This document shows positions 1 to 12,100 of a DNA stretch of 64,000 nucleotides, in pieces (positions within the stretch are counted from its first letter, which is position 1; every line of letters begins with the position of its first letter). A program made the translations under genes and the position numbers. The notes below the pieces were generated by a model. The model was not told the DNA's origin, did no database searches, and saw only the letters and a program-made list of their open reading frames with translations. The stretch is from positions 64,001 to 128,000 of the forward strand of contig CAJNDS010002806.1 in assembly GCA_905221605.1 (NCBI GenBank). Reading direction: 5' to 3'. The stretch comes from Symbiodinium natans (lineage: Eukaryota; Sar; Dinophyceae; Suessiales; Symbiodiniaceae).

Positions 1-167
1 CAACGGGCCCGGCAGGACAGCGAGAATGCCGGCGAACGCAAGCTCGCCGATCATCAGCGCCGCTTGAAGGACACTCTAGATTCTAGCTGACTCATAGCTG
101 TAGCTTCCGGCAGCTTTGGCATTTGCCGCAGGGAATCGAGGCTGATCGAGTGCCGTTTGCAGCTCAG
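1..167 (+). repeat. 3' end of an array unit cut by the window edge
   Basis: Contains the last exon of a unit (18 codons, 16-69, beginning DSENAGE and ending RRLK), followed by the linking intron (70-167), which ends in CTCAG before exon 1 of the next unit. Confidence 0.8.
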
Positions 168-3100
168 GAGCTGGAGAAGCAGCGCGACGAAGCCAACAGC
201 AAGCTAGAGGCCATGCAGCCAGTTGAACGATTGAACTTGTGCACACCTGGCCGCCGGCAGGAAATGGAGAGCACGAGCGACTTGTCAAAGCGCCAGCTGG
301 AGGACCTTGCCGGTTTCTTTGCTGCACCTGCGGGACGGGCGTTAAGTTTTCATGCATGCTGCGTACGGCGTGACAGGAGAAGGAAGATCACTGGAAGAAG
401 CTGCTGCAGGCCTCCAGGGCTCGCGCGCTTGCGGGGGGGCGGGATGGGGTGAAGGGTTTGTTCTCCACGACACCTTTGCAGCCAGGAGAGAGAGCACCAG
501 CACCAGAACAGCCTGGCGGAAGCTCGACAAGCACTCGAGGACAAGCGACTTGAGGGTGGAGGGTGCATGTGCCAGATGGCATGCGGTTATATTCGGTTCT
601 ATTGAGGGTGCTCTGAGTGCTCTTCGACTTGGCTGCCTCGTGCGAGTAGCACCAAAGCCCGGCAACGGGCCCGGCAGGACAGCGAGAATGCCGGCGATCG
701 CAAGCTCGCCGATCATCAGCGCCGGTTGAAGGACACTCTAGATTCTAGCTGACTCATAGCTGTAGCTTCCGGCAGCTTTGGCATTTGCCGCAGGGAATCG
801 AGGCTGATCGAGTGCCGTTTGCAGCTCAGGAGAAGCAGCGTGACGAAGCCAACAGCAAGCTAGAGGCCATGCAGCCAGTTGAACGATTGAACTTGTGCAC
901 ACCTGGCCGCCGGCAGGAAATGGAGAGCACGAGCGACTTGTCAAAGCGCGAGTTGGAGGACCTTGCCGGTTTCTTTGCTGTACCTGCGGGACGGGCGTTA
1001 AGTTTTCATGCATGCTGCGTACGGCGTGACAGGAGAAGGAAGATCACTGGAAGAAGCTGCTGCAGGCCTCCAGCGCTTGCGCGCTTGCGGGGGGGCGGGA
1101 TGGGGTGAAGGGTTTGTTCTCCACGACACCTTTGCAGCCAGGAGAGAGAGCACCAGCACCAGAACAGCCTGGCGGAAGCTCGACAAGCACTCGAGGACAA
1201 GCGACTTGAGGGTGGAGGGTGTATGTGCCAGATGGCATGCGGTTATATTCGGTTCTATTGGGGGTGCTCTGAGTGCTCTTCGACTTGGCTGCCTCGTCCG
1301 AGTAGCACCAAAGCCCGGCAACGGGCCCGGCAGGACAGCGAGAATGCCGGCGAACGCAAGCTCGCAGATCATCAGCGAAGGTTAAAGGACACTCTAGATT
1401 CTAGCTGACTCATAGCTGTAGCTTCCGGCAGCTTTGGCATTTGCCGCAGGGAATCGAGGCTGATCGAGTGCCGTTTGCAGTTCAGGAGCTGGAGAAGCAG
1501 CGCGACGAAGCCAACAGCAAGCTAGAGGCCATGCAGCCAGTTGAACGATTGAACTTGTGCACACCTGGCCGCCGGCAGGAAATGGAGAGCACGAGCGACT
1601 TGTCAAAGCGCCAGCTGGAGGACCTTGCCGGTGTCTGGATCTGACTTGACACGCTCGCGCCTGAAGCGAGTAGGGTATGCAAAGATAAGTGATGCATCGC
1701 CTCTGGCAGGAAAAAAGGGACCAACACCAAAGAGAGGCGCAAGACCTTGCTCGTGACCTGAAGGACACGCCCATTGCTGCACCTGCTGGACGGGCGTTAA
1801 GTTTTCATGCATGCTGCGTACGGCGTGACAGGAGAAGGAAGATCACTGGAAGAAGCTGCTGCAGGCCTCCAGCGCTTGCGCGCTTGCGGGGGGGCGGGAT
1901 GGGTGAAGGGTTTGTTCTCCACGACACCTTTGCAGCCAGGAGAGAGAGCACCAGCACCAGAACAGCCTGGCGGAAGCTCGACAAGCACTCGAGGACAAGC
2001 GACTTGAGGGTGGAGGGTGCATGTGCCAGATGGCATGCGGTTATATTCGGTTCGTTGAGGTGCTCTGAGTGCTCTTCGACTTGGCTGCCTCGTCCGAGTA
2101 GCACCAAAGCCCGGCAACGGCCCGGCAGGACAGCGAGCATGCCGGCGAACGCAAGCTCGCCGATCATCAGCGCCGGTTAAAGGACACTCCAGATTCTAGC
2201 TGACTCTAGCTGTAGCTTCCGGAAGCTTTGGCATTTGCCGCAGGGAATCGAGGCTGATCGAGTGCCGTTTGCAGTTCAGGAGCTGGAGAAGCAGCGCGAC
2301 GAAGCCAACAGCAAGCTAGAGGCCATGCAGCCAGTTGAACGATTGAACTTGTGCACACCTGGCCGCCGGCAGGAAATGGAGAGCACGAGCGACTTGTCAA
2401 AGCGCCAGCTGGAGGACCTTGCCGGTGTCTGGATCTGACTTGACACGCTCGCGCCTGAGGCGAGTAGGGTATGCAAAGATAGGTGATGCATCGCCTCTGG
2501 CAGGAAAAGAGGGACCAACACCAAAGAGAGGCGCAAGACCTTGCTCGTGACCTGAAGGACACGCCCATTGCTGCACCTGCTGGACGGGCGTTAAGTTTTC
2601 ATGCATGCTGCGTACGGCGTGACAGGAGAAGGAAGATCACTGGAAGAAGCTGCTGCAGGCCTCCAGCGCTTGCGCGCTTGCAGGGGGGCGGGATGGGGTG
2701 AAGGGTTTGTTCTCCACGACACCTTTGCAGCCAGGAGAGAGAGCACCAGCACCAGAACAGCCTGGCGGAAGCTCGACAAGCACTCGAGGACAAGCGACTT
2801 GAGGGTGGTGGAGGGTGCATGTGCCAGATGGCATTCGGTTATATTCGGTTCGTTGAGGGTGCTCTGAGTGCTCTTCGACTTGGCTGCCTCGTCCGAGTAG
2901 CGGCAACGGGCCCGGCAGGACAGCGAGAATGCCGGCGAACGCAAGCTCGCTGATCATCAGCGCCGGTTAAAGGACACTCTAGATTCTAGCTGACTCATAG
3001 CTGTAGCTTCCGGCAGCTGTGGCATTTGCCGCAGGGAATCGAGGCTGATCGAGTGCCGTTTGCAGTTCAGGAGCTGGAGAAGCAGCGCGACGAAGCCAAC

Positions 3101-6100
3101 AGCAAGCTAGAGGCCATGCAGCCAGTTGAACGATTGAACTTGTGCACACCTGGCCGCCGGCAGGAAATGGAGAGCACGAGCGACTTGTCAAAGAGCGAGT
3201 TGGAGGACCTTGCCGGTTTCTTTGCTGTACCTGCGGGACGGGCGTTAAGTTTTCATGCATGCTGCGTACGGCGTGACAGGAGAAGGAAGATCACTGGAAG
3301 AAGCTGCTGCAGGCCTCCAGCGCTTGCGCGCTTGCGGGGGGGCGGGATGGGGTGAAGGGTTTGTTCTCCACGACACCTTTGCAGCCAGGAGAGAGAGCAC
3401 CAGCACCAGAACAGCCTGGCGGAAGCTCGACAAGCACTCGAGGACAAGCGACTTGAGGGTGGAGGGTGTATGTGCCAGATGGCATGCGGTTATATTCGGT
3501 TCTATTGGGGGTGCTCTGAGTGCTCTTCGACTTGGCTGCCTCGTCCGAGTAGCACCAAAGCCCGGCAACGGGCCCGGCAGGACAGCGAGAATGCCGGCGA
3601 ACGCAAGCTCGCAGATCATCAGCGAAGGTTAAAGGACACTCTAGATTCTAGCTGACTCATAGCTGTAGCTTCCGGCAGCTTTGGCATTTGCCGCAGGGAA
3701 TCGAGGCTGATCGAGTGCCGTTTGCAGCTCAGGAGCTGGAGAAGCAGCGCGACGAAGCCAACAGCAAGCTAGAGGCCATGCAGCCAGTTGAACGATTGAA
3801 CTTGTGCACACCTGGCCGCCGGCAGGAAATGGAGAGCACGAGCGACTTGTCAAAGCGCGAGTTGGAGGACCTTGCCGGTTTCTTTGCTGTACCTGCGGGA
3901 CGGGCGTTAAGTTTTCATGCATGCTGCGTACGGCGTGACAGGAGAAGGAAGATCACTGGAAGAAGCTGCTGCAGGCCTCCAGCGCTTGCGCGCTTGCGGG
4001 GGGGCGGGATGGGGTGAAGGGTTTGTTCTCCACGACACCTTTGCAGCCAGGAGAGAGAGCACCAGCACCAGAACAGCCTGGCGGAAGCTCGACAAGCACT
4101 CGAGGACAAGCGACTTGAGGGTGGAGGGTGTATGTGCCAGATGGCATGCGGTTATATTCGGTTCTATTGGGGGTGCTCTGAGTGCTCTTCGACTTGGCTG
4201 CCTCGTCCGAGTAGCACCAAAGCCCGGCAACGGGCCCGGCAGGACAGCGAGAATGCCGGCGAACGCAAGCTCGCAGATCATCAGCGAAGGTTAAAGGACA
4301 CTCTAGATTCTAGCTGACTCATAGCTGTAGCTTCCGGCAGCTTTGGCATTTGCCGCAGGGAATCGAGGCTGATCGAGTGCCGTTTGCAGCTCAGGAGCTG
4401 GAGAAGCAGCGCGACGAAGCCAACAGCAAGCTAGAGGCCATGCAGCCAGTTGAACGGTTGAACTTGTGCACACCTGGCCGCCGGCAGGAAATGGAGAGCA
4501 CGAGCGACTTGTCAAAGCGCAAGTTGGAGGACCTTGCCGGTTTCTTTGCTGTACCTGCGGGACGGGCGTTAAGTTTTCATGCATGCTGCGTACGGCGTGA
4601 CAGGAGAAGGAAGATCACTGGAAGAAGCTGCTGCAGGCCTCCAGCGCTTGCGCGCTTGCGGGGGGGCGGGATGGGGTGAAGGGTTTGTTCTCCACGACAC
4701 CTTTGCAGCCAGGAGAGAGAGCACCAGCACCAGAACAGCCTGGCGGAAGCTCGACAAGCACTCGAGGACAAGCGACTTGAGGGTGGAGGGTGCATGTGCC
4801 AGATGGCATGCGGTTATATTCGGTTCTATTGGGGGTGCTCTGAGTGCTCTTCGACTTGGCTGCCTCGTCCGAGTAGCACCAAAGCCCGGCAACGGGCCCG
4901 GCAGGACAGCGAGAATGCCGGCGAACGCAAGCTCGCAGATCATCAGCGAAGGTTAAAGGACACTCTAGATTCTAGCTGACTCATAGCTGTAGCTTCCGGC
5001 AGCTTTGGCATTTGCCGCAGGGAATCGAGGCTGATCGAGTGCCGTTTGCAGTTCAGGAGCTGGAGAAGCAGCGCGACGAAGCCAACAGCAAGCTAGAGGC
5101 CATGCAGCCAGTTGAACGATTGAACTTGTGCACACCTGGCCGCCGGCAGGAAATGGAGAGCACGAGCGACTTGTCAAAGCGCCAGCTGGAGGACCTTGCC
5201 GGTGTCTGGATCTGACTTGACACGCTCGCGCCTGAGGCGAGTAGGGTATGCAAAGATAGGTGATGCATCGCCTCTGGCAGGAAAAGAGGGACCAACACCA
5301 AAGAGAGGCGCAAGACCTTGCTCGTGACCTGAAGGACACGCCCATTGCTGCACCTGCTGGACGGGCGTTAAGTTTTCATGCATGCTGCGTACGGCGTGAC
5401 AGGAGAAGGAAGATCACTGGAAGAAGCTGCTGCAGGCCTCCAGCGCTTGCGCGCTTGCGGGGGGGCGGGATGGGTGAAGGGTTTGTTCTCCACGACACCT
5501 TTGCAGCCAGGAGAGAGAGCACCAGCACCAGAACAGCCTGGCGGAAGCTCGACAAGCACTCGAGGACAAGCGACTTGAGGGTGGTGGAGGGTGCATGTGC
5601 CAGATGGCATTCGGTTATATTCGGTTCGTTGAGGGTGCTCTGAGTGCTCTTCGACTTGGCTGCCTCGTCCGAGTAGCACCAAAGCCCGGCAACGGCCCGG
5701 CAGGACAGCGAGCATGCCGGCGAACGCAAGCTCGCCGATCATCAGCGCCGGTTAAAGGACACTCCAGATTCTAGCTGACTCATAGCTGTAGCTTCCGGCA
5801 GCTTTGGCATTTGCCGCAGGGAATCGAGGCTGATCGAGTGCCGTTTGCAGTTCAGGAGCTGGAGAAGCAGCGCGACGAAGCCAACAGCAAGCTAGAGGCC
5901 ATGCAGCCAGTTGAACGATTGAACTTGTGCACACCTGGCCGCCGGCAGGAAATGGAGAGCACGAGCGACTTGTCAAAGCGCCAGCTGGAGGACCTTGCCG
6001 GTGTCTGGATCTGACTTGACACGCTCGCGCCTGAGGCGAGTAGGGTATGCAAAGATAGGTGATGCATCGCCTCTGGCAGGAAAAGAGGGACCAACACCAA

Positions 6101-9100
6101 AGAGAGGCGCAAGACCTTGCTCGTGACCTGAAGGTTAAGTTTTCATGCATGCTGCGTACGGCGTGACAGGAGAAGGAAGATCACTGGAAGAAGCTGCTGC
6201 AGGCCTCCAGCGCTTGCGCGCTTGCGGGGGGGGCGGGATGGGGTGAAGGGTTTGTTCTCCACGACGGAGGGTGCATGTGCCAGATGGCATTCGGTTCTAT
6301 TCGGTTCGTTGAGGGTGCTCTGAGTGCTCTTCGACTTGGCTGCCTCGTCCGAGTAGCACCAAAGCCCGGCAACGGCCCGGCAGGACAGCGAGCATGCCGG
6401 CGAACGCAAGCTCGCCGATCATCAGCGCCGGTTACAGGACACTCTAGATTCTAGCTGACTCTAGCTGTAGCTTCCGGCAGCTTTCGGCATTTGCCGCAGG
6501 GAATCGAGGCTGATCGAGTGCCGTTTGCAGTTCAGGAGCTGGAGAAGCAGCGCGACGAAGCCAACAGCAAGCTAGAGGCCATGCAGCCAGTTGAACGATT
6601 GAACTTGTGCACACCTGGCCGCCGGCAGGAAATGGAGAGCACGAGCGACTTGTCAAAGCGCCAGCTGGAGGACCTTGCCGGTGTCTGGATCTGACTTGAC
6701 ACGCTCGCGCCTGAGGCGAGTAGGGTATGCAATGATAGGTGATGCATCGCCTCTGGCAGGAAAAGAGGGACCAACGCCAAAGAGAGGCGCAAGACCTTGC
6801 TCGTGACCTGAAGGACTCGCCCATTGCTGCACCTGCTGGACGGGCGTTAAGTTTTCATGCATGCTGCGTACGGCGTGACAGGAGAAGGAAGATCACTGGC
6901 AGAAGCTGCTGCAGGCCTCCAGCGCTTGCGCGCTTGCGGGGGGGCGGGATGGGGTGAAGGGTTTGTTCTCCACGACACCTTTGCAGCCAGGAGAGAGAGC
7001 ACCAGCACCAGAACAGCCTGGCGGAAGCTCGACAAGCACTCGAGGACAAGCGACTTGAGGGTGGTGGAGGGTGCATGTGCCAGATGGCATTCGGTTATAT
7101 TCGGTTCGTTGAGGGTGCTCTGAGTGCTCTTCGACTTGGCTGCCTCGTCCGAGTAGCACCAAAGCCCGGCAACGGGCCCGGCAGGACAGCGAGCATGCCG
7201 GCGAACGCAAGCTCGCTGATCATCAGCGCCGGTTAAAGGACACTCTAGATTCTAGCTGACTCATAGCTGTAGCTTCCGGCAGCTGTGGCATTTGCCGCAG
7301 GGAATCGAGGCTGATCGAGTGCCGTTTGCAGTTCAGGAGCTGGAGAAGCAGCGCGACGAAGCCAACAGCAAGCTAGAGGCCATGCAGCCAGTTGAACGAT
7401 TGAACTTGTGCACACCTGGCCGCCGGCAGGAAATGGAGAGCACGAGCGACTTGTCAAAGAGCGAGTTGGAGGACCTTGCCGGTTTCTTTGCTGTACCTGC
7501 GGGACGGGCGTTAAGTTTTCATGCATGCTGCGTACGGCGTGACAGGAGAAGGAAGATCACTGGAAGAAGCTGCTGCAGGCCTCCAGCGCTTGCGCGCTTG
7601 CGGGGGGGCGGGATGGGGTGAAGGGTTTGTTCTCCACGACACCTTTGCAGCCAGGAGAGAGAGCACCAGCACCAGAACAGCCTGGCGGAAGCTCGACAAG
7701 CACTCGAGGACAAGCGACTTGAGGGTGGAGGGTGTATGTGCCAGATGGCATGCGGTTATATTCGGTTCTATTGGGGGTGCTCTGAGTGCTCTTCGACTTG
7801 GCTGCCTCGTCCGAGTAGCACCAAAGCCCGGCAACGGGCCCGGCAGGACAGCGAGAATGCCGGCGAACGCAAGCTCGCAGATCATCAGCGAAGGTTAAAG
7901 GACACTCTAGATTCTAGCTGACTCATAGCTGTAGCTTCCGGCAGCTTTGGCATTTGCCGCAGGGAATCGAGGCTGATCGAGTGCCGTTTGCAGTTCAGGA
8001 GCTGGAGAAGCAGCGCGACGAAGCCAACAGCAAGCTAGAGGCCATGCAGCCAGTTGAACGATTGAACTTGTGCACACCTGGCCGCCGGCAGGAAATGGAG
8101 AGCACGAGCGACTTGTCAAAGCGCGAGTTGGAGGACCTTGCCGGTTTCTTTGCTGTACCTGCGGGACGGGCGTTAAGTTTTCATGCATGCTGCGTACGGC
8201 GTGACAGGAGAAGGAAGATCACTGGAAGAAGCTGCTGCAGGCCTCCAGCGCTTGCGCGCTTGCGGGGGGGCGGGATGGGGTGAAGGGTTTGTTCTCCACG
8301 ACACCTTTGCAGCCAGGAGAGAGAGCACCAGCACCAGAACAGCCTGGCGGAAGCTCGACAAGCACTCGAGGACAAGCGACTTGAGGGTGGAGGGTGTATG
8401 TGCCAGATGGCATGCGGTTATATTCGGTTCTATTGGGGGTGCTCTGAGTGCTCTTCGACTTGGCTGCCTCGTCCGAGTAGCACCAAAGCCCGGCAACGGG
8501 CCCGGCAGGACAGCGAGAATGCCGGCGAACGCAAGCTCGCAGATCATCAGCGAAGGTTAAAGGACACTCTAGATTCTAGCTGACTCATAGCTGTAGCTTC
8601 CGGCAGCTTTGGCATTTGCCGCAGGGAATCGAGGCTGATCGAGTGCTGTTTGCAGCTCAGGAGCTGGAGAAGCAGCGCGACGAAGCCAACAGCAAGCTAG
8701 AGGCCATGCAGCCAGTTGAACGATTGAACTTGTGCACACCTGGCCGCCGGCAGGAAATGGAGAGCACGAGCGACTTGTCAAAGCGCGAGTTGGAGGACCT
8801 TGCCGGTTTCTTTGCTGTACCTGCGGGACGGGCGTTAAGTTTTCATGCATGCTGCGTACGGCGTGACAGGAGAAGGAAGATCACTGGAAGAAGCTGCTGC
8901 AGGCCTCCAGCGCTTGCGCGCTTGCGGGGGGGCGGGATGGGGTGAAGGGAAGGGTTTGTTCTCCACGACACCTTTGCAGCCAGGAGAGAGAGTACCAGCA
9001 CCAGAACAGCCTGGCGGGAGCTCGACAAGCACTCGAGGACAAGCGACTTGAGACTTGAGGGTGGTGGAGGGTGCATGTGCCAGATGGCATTCGGTTATAT

Positions 9101-12100
9101 TCGGTTCGTTGAGGGTGCTCCGAGTGCTCTTCGACTTGGCTGCCTCGTCCGAGTAGCACCAAAGCCCGGCAACGGGCCCGGCAGGACAGCGAGCATGCCG
9201 GCGAACGCAAGCTCGCCGATCATCAGCGCCGGTTAAAGGACACTCTAGATTCTAGCTGACTCTAGCTGTAGCTTCCGGCAGCTTTGGCATTTGCCGCAGG
9301 GAATCGAGGCTGATCGAGTGCCGTTTGCAGTTCAGGAGCTGGAGAAGCAGCGCGACGAAGCCAACAGCAAGCTAGAGGCCATGCAGCCAGTTGAACGATT
9401 GAACTTGTGCACACCTGGCCGCCGGCAGGAAATGGAAAGCACGAGCGACTTGTCAAAGCGCGAGTTGGAGGACCTTGCCGGTTTCTTTGCTGTACCTGCG
9501 GGACGGGCGTTAAGTTTTCATGCATGCTGCGTACGGCGTGACAGGAGAAGGAAGATCACTGGAAGAAGCTGCTGCAGGCCTCCAGCGCTTGCGCGCTTGC
9601 GGGGGGGCGGGATGGGGTGAAGGGTTTGTTCTCCACGACACCTTTGCAGCCAGGAGAGAGAGCACCAGCACCAGAACAGCCTGGCGGAAGCTCGACAAGC
9701 ACTCGAGGACAAGCGACTTGAGGGTGGAGGGTGCATGTGCCAGATGGCATGCGGTTATATTCGGTTCTATTGGGGGTGCTCTGAGTGCTCTTCGACTTGG
9801 CTGCCTCGTCCGAGTAGCACCAAAGCCCGGCAACGGGCCCGGCAGGACAGCGAGCATGCCGGCGAACGCAAGCTCGCCGATCATCAGCGCCGGTTAAAGG
9901 ACACTCTAGATTCTAGCTGACTCATAGCTGTAGCTTCCGGCAGCTTTGGCATTTGCCGCAGGGAATCGAGGCTGATCGAGTGCTGTTTGCAGCTCAGGAG
10001 CTGGAGAAGCAGCGCGACGAAGCCAACAGCAAGCTAGAGGCCATGCAGCCAGTTGAACGATTGAACTTGTGCACACCTGGCTGCCGGCAGGAAATGGAGA
10101 GCACGAGCGACTTGTCAAAGCGCGAGTTGGAGGACCTTGCCGGTTTCTTTGCTGTACCTGCGGGACGGGCGTTAAGTTTTCATGCATGCTGCGTACGGCG
10201 TGACAGGAGAAGGAAGATCACTGGAAGAAGCTGCTGCAGGCCTCTAGCGCTTGCGCGCTTGCGGGGGGGCGGGATGGGGTGAAGGGTTTGTTCTCCACGA
10301 CACCTTTGCAGCCAGGAGAGAGAGCACCAGCACCAGAACAGCCTGGCGGAAGCTCGAAAAGCACTCGAGGACAAGCGACTTGAGCGTGGAGGGTGCATGT
10401 GCCAGATGGCATGCGGTTATATTCGGTTCTATTGGGGGTGCTCTGAGTGCTCTTCGACTTGGCTGCCTCGTCCGAGTAGCACCAAAGCCCGGCAACGGGC
10501 CCGGCAGGACAGCGAGAATGCCGGCGAACGCAAGCTCGCAGATCATCAGCGAAGGTTAAAGGACACTCTAGATTCTAGCTGACTCATAGCTGTAGCTTCC
10601 GGCAGCTTTGGCATTTGCCGCAGGGAATCGAGGCTGATCGAGTGCCGTTTGCAGCTCAGGAGCTGGAGAAGCAGCGCGACGAAGCCAACAGCAAGCTAGA
10701 GGCCATGCAGCCAGTTGAACGATTGAACTTGTGCACGGCGTTCACATGAGCAGGATCTCATTTCTTGCCTTTCCTGTGCCTTTCGGGGGCCGGCAGGAAA
10801 TGGAGAGCGCGAGCGACATGTCAAAGCACGTGCTGGAGGACCATGCCGGTTTCCAGATCTGAGTTGGCATGGCGCACTCTCGCCTGAGACGAGTCAGGGT
10901 ATGTGAAACTAGGTGATGGTAGGTGTGGGACGAGCCGGTGCGCTCGCCGCCCATGCGTAGCATCTGGCAGGAGAAGCAGCATCAACACCAAACAGAGGCG
11001 GAAGATCTCGCCCGTGAGTTGGAGGACATGCTGTTTCGTGCACCAATTTTTCAATTTCTCAGCGTTCTCGATGTAGCAAGGGTTCTCTCCACTTTCGGCA
11101 GGAGGTGAAAGCAGAAATGCAGGAGTGGATTCAGTGCATGTCAGTGCTTGGTGGTGTTGTTGTGCTTTACCCGTTCTCAGTTGTACGGATTTGCTTTGAG
11201 ACTTGAAGGCACATGCTGCGTATGTTCTGACAGGAGAAGGAAAATCACTGGAAGAAGCTGTTGGAGGCCTGAGGGGGCAGGGGTGGGTGAGTGCGCAAGA
11301 GGGCAAGCTTAATTGTTGAACGTGTTGGCATCCCGACAAGCTCTTGAGGACGACAACTCTAGGGTGGTGGCATGCGTGGCATTGGGTTCCTTGAGGGTGC
11401 TTTGCGAGCAGGCTGCCTGTCAACCCGAGTTCGCCAAAGCCTGGCAACTGAACTGGCAGGACAGCGAGCATGCGGGCGAACTCAAGCTCGCAGATCACCA
11501 GCGCCAGTTTAGCTGACTCTAGCTGTAGCTTCCGGCAGCTCTTGCATATGCCGCAGGGAATCGAGGCTGATCGAGTGCCGTTTGCAGCTCAGGAGCTGGA
11601 GAAGCAGCGTGACGAAGCCACCCGCAAGCTGCAGGACATGCAGCCAGTTGAACGTTGAACTTGTGCACGGCGCTCACATGAGCAGGATCTCATTTCGTGC
11701 CTTTCCTGTGCCTTTCGGGGGCCGGCAGGAAATGGAGAGCGCGAGCGACTTGCCAAAGCGCGAGCTGGAGGACCATGCCGGTTTCGGTCGCATGGCGCAC
11801 TCTCGCCTGAGACAAAAGCCCCGTTTTGGCACGTGAGGGTATGTGAGGGTAAGTAAGGTCGTGAGCAGAAAAGACCTCCATGTGGTGTCATTCCTTGACC
11901 AAGACCTGTCTCATGTTTGCAGCATGATCCATTTTGCTAGGGTTTATGCCGCTTCAGTATGAGATGAAAGATCAAATGGAGGAGGGCACTGAGACGCTTG
12001 TAGACACTTGCTTCTCGTTGTCGTCCGTATATACTCCTATACCTGCCACCTTCTCTCATGGTCACCGAGCAAGTTTTTGCTGCATCAAGTCTTGCCACCA

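Larger units (their letters stand above)
1..10735 (+). repeat. Tandem array of coiled-coil exon cassettes, 15 full units
   Basis: Exon 1 of successive units starts at 168, 830, 1486, 2280, 3071, 3733, 4395, 5057, 5856, 6536, 7337, 7999, 8661, 9336, 9998 and 10660. Spacing is mostly 662 bp (type A) or 791-801 bp (type B, carrying one extra exon). Introns are as similar between units as exons are, which points to recent amplification or gene conversion. The array continues past the left edge and breaks off at 10735, where sequence switches to an older diverged version. Confidence 0.95.

Noticed and set aside
342-10546. Repeated minus-strand open frames of 60-126 codons in the left array
   Set aside because: They recur in every unit with the same period, cross the proposed exon/intron borders and are rich in Pro/Ser/Arg/Cys without domain features. 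They are best explained as shadows of a GC-rich repeat.
1-10735. CRISPR-like or centromeric satellite interpretation of the array
   Set aside because: Units of 660-800 bp with internal conserved exon-like segments do not match CRISPR repeats. A plain satellite is less likely because exon lengths and borders are kept in the diverged flank.
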